The notes below the pieces were generated by a model, which searched no databases, was not told the DNA's origin, and worked only from the letters and a program-made list of their open reading frames with translations. A stretch of DNA of 64,000 nt from Pisolithus tinctorius (lineage: Eukaryota > Basidiomycota > Agaricomycetes > Boletales > Pisolithaceae). The stretch covers positions 62,001 through 126,000 of the forward strand of contig JANFAH010000036.1 of assembly GCA_024663395.1 (NCBI GenBank), given 5' to 3'. Both the position numbers and the translations under genes were made by a program. This document shows, one piece after another, positions 1 through 10,065 of the stretch (its first letter is position 1; every line of letters starts with the position of its first letter).

Positions 1-682
1 AATCATTTTGTTAATCAACACTTGTTTACCCCATACTTGGTCTCCCAAATCTGACTCCAGCTTTTTGATGGAACATCCACCTTTACCATAACCCAAGCAG
101 TAGATGTCAATATCCACTTCACATCTGGCAATGTTACCCTGGTAACCCTGTTTTTAGCCCCATTGGATTCTGAGTGTAAGATAGTCCTTAGACATGACTG
201 GCTCACCTGCTACAATCTGTTGATTGATTGGGTACTGAGCAGCCTAACATTCTGGACTCCTGCACAAGGAATGCCAACCCTGTTGACACCTCCTGTAAGC
301 CCAGTTCCCACCAGCCTTCCTGACCCTGGTCCTAGTGACCAACCTGGCCTTGCACCATCTGTACCAGCCTCCAACTCCCCAGCTCACACCCCCCTGAAGG
401 CCCCTCTTGTCTCCCTAATCAATGCAGCTGCCTTCATGTGTGCCTGCAGACTTGAAGGGTCTGTCCAGTTCCAACTTCAGCTCCACCCCTTGGACTCAGT
501 TCAGGCCTGATCAGCCTTGGCTTCCCCTCCTCTGGCCTTACCCAATGTACTGGAAGAGTATCACAATTTTGCTGATGTGTTTAGCAAAGCCAAGGCTTTG
601 GCACTCCTGCCTCACTGGGAGTATGATTTGAAGATAGAGCTTGAAGAAGGAACAACCCCACCCCTAGGCACCATCTACTTGA
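1..682 (+). mobile_element. Gypsy G1, left fragment (protease and linker part of pol)
   Basis: This stretch aligns base for base with G2 4160-4840, which encodes the end of the aspartic protease and the Pro/Ser-rich linker before reverse transcriptase. It still reads KIVLRHDWLTCYNLLIDWV where G2 has KIVLGHDWLTRYNLLIDWV. Almost every CpG of G2 is TpG or CpA here, and several stops are present, so the copy is dead. The alignment stops at 682, where the L-A repeat starts, and resumes at about 10066 in the same pol context. The element therefore continues there and also runs off the left edge of the window. Confidence 0.85.
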
Positions 683-2038
683 TGTCACACACCAAAGGTG
701 TTTGGTGAGGTGGACATGGATGCAGCTGATGAATGGAGATGAAGACCATAGCCCTCATGTGAAGAAGGACAGCCAGAAATGTCAGCAGTCATCCCTCACA
801 CAAGAACAAGTCATCAATGCCAAAGAAAAGGGAAGGAAGCAAGTTAAGCACCAATAAAAGTTCTTAAGTGCCCATGTATGGCATTCTGGTTTTTGATGTA
901 TCTCCACCAATTCTGCAGATACCAACACCATTCCCACACTCACTTGTAGTGCTCAGCTATGCAATCCTACCTTCCAAAATTGGAAAGGATTTGTGCACTC
1001 CACACATTTCTACAGCACTCCCTCCAAAAGATGCTCATTTTGCTAATTCTTCTGATATGGCCACCTCCACATCAATCATTTTTCTTGTCCCCTTTGCTAG
1101 GGACAATGGCTACATATATCTACCAGGAGTTCCTACCAGCTTCCATCCTGAAGCATCTTGGTACATCCCATCCTCATCTGCCCCCTCTCAGCCCATCCAG
1201 CTTGGACAGCACATTCTTTTTGTCAGTATGACCTCTAGGAGGATGTTCTTTGGTCACCTCAGGTCTGTCATTTGCTTAGAAAGGTCTTATGTGGTTGTTT
1301 CAGTCTCTCCAGTCCAAGAAGCATATGGATCCTTCCTCCCTGCTCCCTGAAACATCTTCATACCAGTCTCATCCATCATTCTTCCAAAATTGTGACAGCT
1401 ACAGTATAATCTACTGTTCTCCACTCTCCCTGTTTGCATCCATGATGAGTATGATGCACATCTTGCCTCCTTATTGCAAGATACAGCAGATGATGCTCCC
1501 CCTTTGTCCTCTCTTCCAACAGAGCCTATTCATGAAGTTTTTACTTGCTTCACTGAGAGGACTGTAAGGGGGGGAAAGTTGTGATCCTTTATGCTCCTGT
1601 CACCCCACAGACCCCCAAAGCTTGACCCCTGTTGACATCTGATTCACCCTGTCCACTTTTGGATGTACTATATTGGCATCAGATCAGTGCTGCCTCTCTG
1701 TCATCCCACTTTGGCCTAGAAGCAATCTCTTCAAGATGTGACATGCACAGCCTCCCCCTAATGTGATTCCAGTGCACTTTCCCAGTTTCTGACATTACTT
1801 GACTCATACTTTGACATTCTGACTATCTTTGACTCACCTATTGCCAATACTTACCAATCTTTTGACCTTGCTTACTGATTCTTCACTTTTTGGCTTACTT
1901 ATCCTTACCAATTCTTTCTAAGATGATTACCCACTGCTTACATTCCTTACTCATCAGTTACCAATCACTTACCAAGCATTTTCACCTTGTTTTCCATAGG
2001 AAATGCCTCTGTACTGTATATAAATCACTGTACATAGG
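683..2038 (+). mobile_element. L-A repeat, left part (LTR-like repeat, possibly a solo LTR)
   Basis: The repeat begins TGTCACACACC and is homologous over its length to 39204-41113 and, inverted, to 25304-25751. A TATA box (TATATAA, 2017-2023) lies near its 3' third, as in L-C, which suggests an LTR with a long U3. G2 interrupts it at 2038 after the direct repeat ATAGG (2034-2038). I could not define a clean target-site duplication for L itself, so the LTR class is an inference. It carries a decayed reading frame, described separately. Confidence 0.6.
868..1584 (+). pseudogene. Conserved unrecognised reading frame inside repeat L-A
   Basis: I do not recognise the product. The frame is shared with L-C (39490-40120) and partly with L-B. 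Conserved blocks include LPSKIGKD, STALPP, SDMATSTSI, SWYIPSSSAPSQP, VSMTSRRMFFG, LERSYVVVSVSP and YGSFLP. Between L-A and L-C most differences in these blocks fall in third codon positions (for example the Ser-Ser-Ser-Ala-Pro-Ser run), so the frame was once under protein-level selection. It is broken by TGA at 1348-1350 and at 1393-1395; the second is at the same codon in L-C. No membrane segment or catalytic motif is evident. It could be a gene carried by the repeat or a captured host exon. Confidence 0.5.
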
Positions 2039-2551
2039 TGTCATAGCCATGTCTTGACCCCGGCCAGACTCGGCCTCGCACTCATTGAGTCCAGCCTCGG
2101 CCTCATCTGTCCCCTTGTCCCCAGATAGCTTAGCGCAGTGAACACTGCTTTGCAGTGTCTGTCATTTCAGTTAGGTCCTGTCCCTGGTCCACCTGTCCCA
2201 GTCTCCATTACCTTAGTCATGCATTACTAATACCTGTCTTACCAATCCTCTTAGCAATCCTTGTGAGACCGGCATTACTGGTCTCCGTACTATAGCTACT
2301 CTAGTATATAAGCTCATAGATACTCGGCCTGTAGACCTCAGTCTGAAATCAACTAAGTTAACCTGATAACCCTGCTTCGGCCTCGGACTCGGACTGAGAC
2401 CCACGCAAGGGAATAGTGCTGTACTCCCAGTCGCTAAGTCCAATCAGTCCAATCATCTGTGTCTTTGACTCCCCTTCTGGTCCTGACCCCTCGGTCTCGC
2501 ACCCGCTTCGGTCTCCAGTCCAGTCCCAACCCAGACATCCCATACTTGACA
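2039..2551 (+). repeat. 5' LTR of G2
   Basis: It begins TGTCATAGCC and ends CTTGACA, matching 9102-9610 with few differences. A TATA box (TATATAA, 2305-2311) marks the likely Pol II promoter. I see no tRNA-type primer site directly after the LTR; self-priming, known in some chromoviruses, is possible but not shown. Confidence 0.92.
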
Positions 2552-2589
2552 GTATTTCAGACTCACCACTTGTGTGGGTCTAAACCATC

Positions 2590-3969
2590 ATGGCAACCAA
2601 GACTTGTTTTCAGCCTCCCCATGGTCATTCTGCCACTAATCCCGACTCTGCCTCAGCCAGTGGGGCTTGCTGCGAGACAGCACTAGCTGCCTTGGGCACC
2701 ACTAGGTGCTCCCCAGATCCCATTAGTCCTTTCAGGGGCTTTTCAGCCTGGACATCCAATACACCCACTCCATGCTGCCCTACTGCCCCCATCCCCGAGG
2801 GTGACCCCAGTGATGATGGGCCAGGTGACGATGATGACAACAACCCAGACGATGATGACCCCAGTGATAATGGTCCTGGTGATGATAATCTGGAAGATAA
2901 TGATCTGGAGGACAAACCGGACCTCCCAGATCTGGACACTGAGCCTGCCATTATGGTCTTGGACAACCTTGCATCAGCCATCAAATTGTTGGCTTGCAAT
3001 GCCTGTACTAGTCCTGAATCCTCAAGCAGGACCAAGTTACGTGAGCCCGACACTTTCAATGGTACCGACCCCAAGAAACTTCGCACTTTCTTCATCCAGT
3101 GCAAACTCAATTTCCAAGACCATCCCCAGGCTTTCAGGACCGACCATGCCAAAGTCATCTTCATGCAATCCTACCTCAAAGGCATGGCCCTTGAGTGGTT
3201 CAAGCCAGACTTGCTCAGGCTTGATGACCCTGACGACTGGCCTCTCTGGATGGACTCCTGGAGGGAGTTCGTCCTAGAATTGCAAACCACCTTCGGCCCC
3301 CATGACCCGGTCACTGACGCTGAGAGTCAGCTTGACCATCTACATATGAAGGAAAGTCAGCGCATCAACAAATACATAGTTGACTTTAATCAGCTTGCTT
3401 TGCAAGTCTGAGGCTATGGAGATGGTGCGCTGCGCCATCATTTCTATTCCGGGCTCCCAGACTGGATTAAGGACAAAGTCTGTCAAGTTGGAAAACCCCA
3501 GACACTTCACGAGCTCTGCCACCTCACCCAAGAGATAGATGCGTGCTATTGGGAGCACAAGGAAGAAGTCCAGTCGGCGAGTAAGCACCAAGGCTTGTCT
3601 AACTCCAGCAACAATAAGTCCGGAGGTTCCGGCAACAACAGTCAGGCCAAGACCGGTCAGGAGAAAGCCAAGACCGGCAACAATAACAACTGCAGTTCTT
3701 CCCCTAAGCTGGCTTCATCAAAGCCAGGCAACAATAATAGTAGCAACTCTTCCAAGCCCGAGCCTAGCAAGCTCAGGAAGGATGGGAAGCTTACCCCTGA
3801 AGAATGCAAGCATCGCATAGACGGAAACCTCTGCATGTTCTGCAGAGGGTCCGGTCACTTCGCTGACAAATGCCCTAAGAAAGCCGGAAAAGCCAAAGCT
3901 CGTGCTGCGGCTACCACTGAGGCCGCACCAGCCTCAGGCTCGGGTTCTACCCCTGAGACAAAAAAATAG
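2590..3969 (+). pseudogene. gag: G2 gag (capsid/nucleocapsid), one in-frame TGA
   Basis: This Gag reading frame starts at an ATG 38 bp after the 5' LTR and runs 459 codons in one frame. An Asp-rich segment (about residues 75-115) precedes the retrotransposon Gag core (about 155-290). A Ser/Asn/Lys-rich linker then leads to a CCHC zinc knuckle, CMFCRGSGHFADKC, at about 3828-3870. The only break is TGA at 3409-3411, where CGA (Arg) is the expected codon, so one C-to-T change explains it. The frame ends at TAG 3967-3969, right after a slippery A-run, and pol follows in the -1 frame. Function inferred from family: particle assembly and RNA binding. Confidence 0.88.
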
Positions 3970-4007
3970 GTAGCAGCTCCCAGGACTCCGCACAATCTGG
4001 GAGCTGC
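3960..4007 (+). promoter_or_regulatory. Putative -1 programmed ribosomal frameshift signal, gag to pol
   Basis: The heptamer A-AAA-AAA (3960-3966) sits in the right phase, with the gag stop TAG immediately after it. Six bases downstream is a perfect 11-bp inverted repeat, GCAGCTCCCAG (3973-3983) and CTGGGAGCTGC (3997-4007), with a 13-base loop. Slipping back one base on the heptamer enters the pol frame, which is open from there through the protease. Heptamer, short spacer and strong stem are the standard -1 frameshift layout. No second full-length copy is in the window to test conservation. Confidence 0.75.
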
Positions 4008-7000
4008 ATTGACTCCGGTTGTGCAAACTTGGAGGCTTGTCTCAACGTGTCCACTCTTTCCAGTCTGAACTCTTTAACCCCATATGTCACATTAGAAAAC
4101 CCAGAAATACCTTGGCTTCATACTTTAGTGGACTCCGGTTCCACACATTGTTTCATAGATAACCAATTTGTTAATCAACACTCTTTTACCCCTTACTCGG
4201 CCTCACCAATCCGACTCTGGCTCTTCGATGGAACGTCCACCTTCACTATAACCCAAGCAGTAGATGTCAATATCCGCTTTGCATCCGGTGATGTCACCCC
4301 GGTAACCCTGTATCTAGCCCCATTGGATTCCGAGTGTAAGATAGTTCTCGGACATGACTGGCTCACCCGCTACAATCTGTTGATTGACTGGGTACTGAGC
4401 AGTCTAACATTCTGGACTCCTGCACAAGGAATGCCAACCCTGTCGACACCCCCTGTAAGCCCGGTTTCCACTGGCCTCCCTGACTCTGGTCCTAGTGACC
4501 AACCCGGCCTTGCGCCATCTGTACCGGTCTCCAACTCCCCGGCTCGCACCCCTCTGAAGGCCCCTCTTGTTTCTCTAATCAATGCAGCCGCTTTTGTGTG
4601 CGCCTGCAAACTAGAAGGGTCTGTCCAGTTCCAACTTCAGCTCCGCCCCTCGGATTCAGCTCAAGCCCAATCGGCCTCGGCTTCCCCTCCTCCGGCCTTA
4701 CCCAACGTCCTGGAAGAGTACCACGACTTCGCTGATGTATTCAGCAAGGCCAAGGCCTTGGCACTCCTGCCACACCAGGAGTATGACCTGAAGATAGAGC
4801 TCGAAGAAGGAACAACCCCACCTCTTGGCACCATCTATTCACTTTACCCGGTCGAGCTGCAGGCTCTCCAGACCTTCATCGACGAAAACCTTACTACCGG
4901 ATTCATTTGGCCTGCCTCCTCCGCCTATGCTGCACCAGTACTCTTTGTCAAGAAGAAGGACAGCTCCCTCCAGCTTTGCATAGACTTCCGCAGCCTCAAC
5001 ACAATCACTAAGAAGGACTGCTACCCACTCCCGCTCATCTCCAACCTCTTGGATTCACCAAGCCGAGCCAAGATCTATACTAAAATTGATCTTCAGCATG
5101 CCTACCATCTCGTCCAGATTGCCCCGGGCAATGAATGGAAGACTGCCTTCCGGACTCAGTATGGATCCTATGAGTGGTTAGTGATGCCCTTCGGCCTCAC
5201 CAATGCCCCAGCCACTTTCCAATGCTTCGTGAATACCATCTTTGCAGATATGTTAGATGTCTGTGTGGTCATCTACCTAGATGACATCTTGATCTATTCC
5301 GGAGATAAGGAGTCTCATAAGCAACATGTCCGAGAGGTCCTCCACCAGCTTCGGCTTCACGGTCTTTATGCAAAGCCAGAGAAATGTGAGTTCCACTTGG
5401 ACTCGGTCAAATACCTTGGATTCCACCTCTCCCCTGCCGGCCTCACGATGTCCAAGGAAAAGGTCCAGACCATCTGCGATTGGCCTGAGCCTTGCAAGGT
5501 CAAGGACATTCAGTCTTTCCTTGGATTCACCAACTTCTACTGCCAGTTTATCTTTAATTACTCGGACATTGTCGTACCACTGACTCGGCTTACCCGCAAG
5601 GGGGCTCCTTGGAACTTCTCTGAGGAGTGCTGCTGGTCATTTAATAACCTCAAGGCCGCCTTCACTACCGTGCCGGTCTTAACTCATTTCATCCCTGGGG
5701 TCCCCATCACCATCGAGACTGATGCCTCGGACTATGCCATTGCTGGCATCCTCTCTATCACCTGTGGCGATGGCCAGATCCACCCGGTCGCTTTCTACTC
5801 CTGGACTCTGATGGCCCTGGAATTGAATTATGATACTCACGACAAGGAATTGCTTGCAATCTTTGAAGCATTCTGGACCTGGTGCCATTACCTTGAGGGC
5901 TTGGCCTCACCAGTCGACATTGTAACCGACCACAAGAACCTCGAGTACTTCTCTACCTCTAAAGTACTCACCCGCCACCAAGCTCGTTGGTCTGAGTTCC
6001 TGTCTCAGTTCAATATGATCATTTGATTCAGGCCCGGTAAGCTCGGGGCTAAGCCCGATGCCCTAACTAGATGATGGGACATCTACCCCAAAGAGGGGGA
6101 TAGTGGCTATGCCCAAGTGAACCCACAGAACCTGAGACCAGTCTTCACCCAAGAGCAACTAGCGGTTTCCCTTCGTGCAACCTACCTCAAGTACCCGGTC
6201 TTACGAGCAGTCACACTGATGGATATAGAGAAGCTTCATAATGACATCCTGACTGCACTACCAGACGACCCGGTCTCACAAATCCGTCTGTCCAACATGT
6301 CTGATCCCCAGTGGTCAGTAGATGACACCAGCTTCCTTCGGCTTGATGGAAGAATCTACATGCTGGACTCAAATGATCTCCATCTTAGGGTCTTGCAGCT
6401 TAAGCATGACCGCCCCCTGTCTGGCCACTTTGGCCAAAACCGAACCCTAGAGCTCATTTGGCATGAATATACCTGGCCCGGCCTCAGGACATTTGTCAAG
6501 GACTATGTCCGGTCTTGCACAGCCTATGCTTGGGCTAAGGTTCCCTGCCATCAGCCTTACAGCCTTCTCAAGCAACTCCTGGTGCCGGAGAAGCCATGGA
6601 ATTCTATCTCTATGGATTTCATCGAGCAACTCCCGGCTTCATGGCCATCCTCATTGTAGTTGACTGGCTTTCCAAGCAGGCCATATTCATCCCCACCCAC
6701 AACACCATAACAGCCCCAGAACTCTCCAAACTATTCCTACTCCATGTCTTCTCAAAGCACGGAGTACCGACCCATGTAACCTCAGACTGAGGCTCAGAGT
6801 TCATCTCTCATTTCTTCTGGTCGCTTGGCAAGGCTTTAGACATGTGCTTACACTTCACCTCGGGCTACCACCCCAAAGGTGATGGCCAGACTGAAAGGAC
6901 CAACCAGACCCTAGAACAATACCTCCAAGTATACTGCAACTACCAGCAGGATAATTGGGCTGAACTACTACCTTTGGCCGAGTTTGCTTACAACAACACC

Positions 7001-7675
7001 CCTAGTGCTACTACCAGTGTTTCACCTTTCTTTGCTAATAAGGGCTATCATCCCAACATCTCGGTATACCCAGAGCACGATCTCACCTCTGCTTGGGCTC
7101 ATGACTATGCAGTCGACTTAGACTCACTGCATCAATACCTATGGGAAGAAATGACCTTAGCACAGCAGTGCTATCAAGGACCAGCCAATGCTAAATGCAT
7201 GCCAGCTCTGGACTTCAAGATCAGTGACCAAGTATATGTCAAAGCCAAATACTTCCGGTCTACTTGGCCTTCCAAGAAGCTCTTGGAGAAGAATCTTGGA
7301 CCATACCTGGTCATAGCTCAGGCTGGTACCCACTCATTCACACTGCACCTACCGGACTCAATGTGCACAGTACATCTGGTCTTCCACGTGTCCCAACTCA
7401 AGCCGGCCATCCCTAATACCATCCCAAACCGGACTCAACCACCACCCCCACCAGTCGAAGTCGATGGTGACCTAGAGTTCAAGGTAGCAGAAATCCTCGA
7501 CTCTAAGGTCAACTGGTGTTGCCGGTGTTGGCTTCAGTACTTAGTCTGGTGGACCAGCTATGAGGGGACCAATGAAGAAACCACTTGGGTACTCGCTACA
7601 GAGCTTGACAATGCTTCTGAACTCGTCCAAGAGTTTCACTCCAGCTATCCCAGTAAACCCAGCCCATACCAATGA
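3966..7675 (+). pseudogene. pol: G2 pol: protease, RT, RNase H, integrase, chromodomain
   Basis: Pol is in the -1 frame to gag, with no ATG needed if frameshifting is used. In order: retropepsin motif LVDSGSTHCF (about 4110-4150), reverse transcriptase with YLDDILIYS (about 5275-5300), RNase H with ETDASDYAIAG (about 5715), integrase zinc domain (about 6390-6545), integrase core with SGYHPKGDGQTER (about 6860-6900), and a C-terminal chromodomain (about 7470-7640, WLQYLVWWTSYEG). Breaks: TGA at 6024, 6072 and 6788, all at expected CGA codons, and a 10-bp deletion near 6637 that shifts the integrase frame. The second zinc-domain Cys is Tyr (CTAYAWAK, where G1 has CMACAWAK). The product would be inactive. 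Confidence 0.9.
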
Positions 7676-7871
7676 GGACTGGTCTCAACCGGCCTCAGTT
7701 TCTTTTCTGTTTTCTATCGGTATCTAGTTTTCTTTGATCTCTTACTTACTTTGTTTTCCCCTTCTTGTTTTTCTTGCTCTACTGTACAATGTCAGACACT
7801 GGACACTGGACACCAGACACCAGATACGTGACATTGGCAGAAGGAAAAAACTACAAGCCTACGCTAAGGTA

Positions 7872-8964
7872 CTACTCGCCCTCAGCCATGGCCTCATCCT
7901 CTCCCTTGGTCTCCTCCTCTTCGTCCTCACCATGGGTCCTCAGCCACTCACCCTCCTCGCACAGCTCTTCGGAATCGAGCTCAGATGAGCCTGAGTCCGA
8001 AGGGGAGACTGCCATGCCGAAACCATAGGACTCATCGAGTAGCAACTCGAGCACATCGGCTATGTGGCCTGAATTCTTGACCACGGTTTCATGAAGTTTG
8101 AAGAGGCTGGCCAGGTTGTTGGCAATCAGCCCCATGGCCTCGATCAGTCGCTTGAGATTGTTTTCCAAGGCTGAGTACCTTTCGGCACCGGCCTCCCTCA
8201 GCCCACTCCCTCCGGCCTTGGGCTCATTGATCTCCAACACCTTGACTACTTTCGACTTCGCCCACTTCTTCTGGCTCAGCCTGGGCTCAGGCATTTCATT
8301 GTCGGCCCTCCTCTTCTTCCCCTTGTCGGCTTTTGGACCGGCCTTAGGACCGGCCTCAGTGTCCTTCCCATCTCCTGGCCACCAGCACTTGCCTTTGGAT
8401 TGGTTGCAGCGCACGCAGGCAACCCTTTTCTTGTTTCCATCTACAAGGAACTTGCAGACGACCTGCGCCCGAGTGCAACAGGTACAACTAGAGGATGTTA
8501 GATGAAAAGAGTGCAGGTGGTGGAAAAAATACTCACCCAGGGTCCATCACCACCCTTTTCACTTCACCCCCAGCCTCACCACTAGCGCCCCCAGCACCAG
8601 CTTCATCACTCTTGCTGGCCTTGGCCTTGCGCCTACGCTCGGCCTCCTGCCTCTCCTCCTCTTCGCACGCTCTCCTCTCCTCGGCCTCCCATGCTGCCTT
8701 CTCGGCCTCGGCTTTCTCCCTCTCAGCCCTCTCGGCCTTGGCCTGCTCTCTTGCCACTCTCTCGGCCTCAAGCCGAGCCTGCTCCTCCCACTGGGCTTGT
8801 TCAGCCGCCTTGTGCCGTTTCCTCTCCTTGGCCTTGGCCCTCATCGTCTCCTCCTCGTTGTCGGTGTCATACTTGATGGCGTCTTCCGACACCTGGGTCC
8901 AGTCTATCATGACCCGGCCTTCACTAGTGATGTCGGTCGTGGTGATCAGTCTCGAGGCAGACAT
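7872..8964 (-). CDS. Antisense gene of Gypsy G2: coiled-coil protein with Zn(II)2Cys6-like cluster
   Basis: This two-exon gene lies opposite to gag-pol, between pol and the 3' LTR. Exon 1 is 8964-8537, a 49-nt intron (8536-8488; GTGAGT donor, CTAAC branch-like site, CTCTAG acceptor) follows, and exon 2 is 8487-7872. Spliced length is 1044 nt, giving 347 aa with no stop. Residues about 38-120 are a Glu/Ala/Arg/Lys-rich predicted coiled coil. Six cysteines follow at C144-x2-C147-x6-C154-x12-C167-x2-C170-x6-C177, inside the Zn(II)2Cys6 consensus. A basic KKRR segment, a Leu-rich helix and an acidic tail complete it. I chose the start at 8964 because G1 also has ATG-Ser there. The ATG is 138 bp from the 3' LTR, which may supply an antisense promoter. 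A DNA-binding or regulatory role is inference. Similar coiled-coil/CxxC proteins, as I remember, are multicopy hypotheticals in agaricomycetes. Confidence 0.75.
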
Positions 8965-9088
8965 GATGGTTAAGATACAAAGGAAAGACGCAAAAGGCTT
9001 AGTGAGCCACAAGTATCAATTTTTCGAACTCAGCCAACTTTCAGACTCGGCCTGCCACTCTTGTAGGGGTCTCATGGGTTCGACCCCT

Positions 9089-9101
9089 AAGAGGGGGATA
9101 C
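9089..9101 (+). promoter_or_regulatory. Polypurine tract of G2
   Basis: The purine run AAGAGGGGGA just before the 3' LTR (LTR start 9102) fits the plus-strand primer site. The same run precedes the 3' LTR of G1 at 14288-14300. Confidence 0.75.
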
Positions 9102-9610
9102 TGTCATAGCCATGTCTCAACCCCAGCTGGACTCAGCCTTGCACTCATTGAGTCTGGCCTCAGCCTTGTCTGTCCGTCCCCAGATAGCTTAGTGCGGTGA
9201 ACACTGCTTTGCAGTGTCTGTCATTTCGGTTAGGTCCTGTCCCCAGTCCACCTGTCCCAGTCTCCGTTACCTTAGTCATGCATTACTAATACCTGTCTTA
9301 CCAATCCTCTTAGCAATCCTTGCGAGACCGGCATTACCGGTCTCTGTACTATAGCTACTCTAGTATATAAGCTCGTAGATACTCGGCCTGTAGACCTCAG
9401 TCTGAAATCAACTAAGTTAACCTGATAACCCCACTTTGGCCTTGGACTCAGACTGAGACCCACACAAGGGAATAGCGCTGTACTCCCAGTTGCTAAGTCC
9501 AATCAGTCCAATCATCTGTGTCTTCGACTCCCCTTCTGGTCCCGACCCCTCGGTCTCGCACCCACTTCGGTCTCTGGTCCAGTCCCAACCCAGACATCCC
9601 ATACTTGACA
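9102..9610 (+). repeat. 3' LTR of G2
   Basis: Same termini as the 5' LTR, with TATATAA at 9364-9370. The differences from 2039-2551 are mostly CpG/TpG transitions, so some time has passed since insertion. It is followed by ATAGG (9611-9615), the second copy of the target duplication. Confidence 0.92.
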
Positions 9611-9615
9611 ATAGG

Positions 9616-10065
9616 TAGCCAAAGAAGAAGAAGATGTCAGAGAGCCCCCTCTTGCTTGCATTTTATCATCACTCAGTAAATCATTCAGCAGCTCTGATAG
9701 TTGAGACTTTATTAAGGGTCTAACTATCATCTACTTTGCTTATTATTGTCTATCATCAATCAGCTTTGCTCCAAGTCCTCCCTGAGCTCAGTGCAGCTCA
9801 GGGCATCAAATTAAGTCATCATCCATCCTTCTGTAGGCTGACAGCAGTCTACCCCATCACATTCTCTCACATTCCTGCTCCTTCTTTGTCAGGAGCACCC
9901 CCAACCCTCAGCACTCATCTTTGAGTGTTGTAGCTCACAAAAACCCTTCCCAGTCAAAGGTTCCACCATCTGGGTACCATGTAGGCCCACCACCACTCAC
10001 TTTCATTGTCTTTTGTGTTGGTTTTGGTTGGTTTCCACCACTGAACCACACTTTGACTCACATCA
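9616..10065 (+). mobile_element. L-A repeat, right part
   Basis: This continues the L repeat interrupted by G2. It aligns to the last ~450 bp of L-C and ends CTTTGACTCACATCA (L-C ends CTTTGACTCACAACA). No gene is visible in it. The following bases resume the Gypsy G1 pol sequence. Confidence 0.65.

Larger units (their letters stand above)
2039..9610 (+). mobile_element. Gypsy G2: structurally complete Ty3/Gypsy chromovirus
   Basis: The element is 7572 bp with LTRs of 513 and 509 bp, both TG...CA, flanked by a perfect 5-bp target-site duplication ATAGG (2034-2038 and 9611-9615). Its order is gag, protease, reverse transcriptase, RNase H, integrase, chromodomain, then a 1.4 kb region holding an antisense gene, then a purine tract next to the 3' LTR. 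It is CpG-rich compared with G1, so it is the younger copy. Even so gag-pol carries four TGA stops (3409, 6024, 6072, 6788) and a 10-bp deletion near 6637, so it cannot be autonomous as read. It is inserted into L-A. Confidence 0.93.

Noticed and set aside
680..700. Target-site duplication for the L repeats
   Set aside because: The flanks at 678-682/10066-10070 and 39199-39203/41114-41118 do not match for any choice of ends I tried, so no duplication is claimed.
2625..3164. 179-codon minus-strand open frame opposite G2 gag
   Set aside because: It is a shadow of the Asp-rich gag segment (repeated GAT/GAC reads as Ser/Leu/Gly on the other strand) and has no splice or domain support, unlike the antisense gene at 7872-8964.
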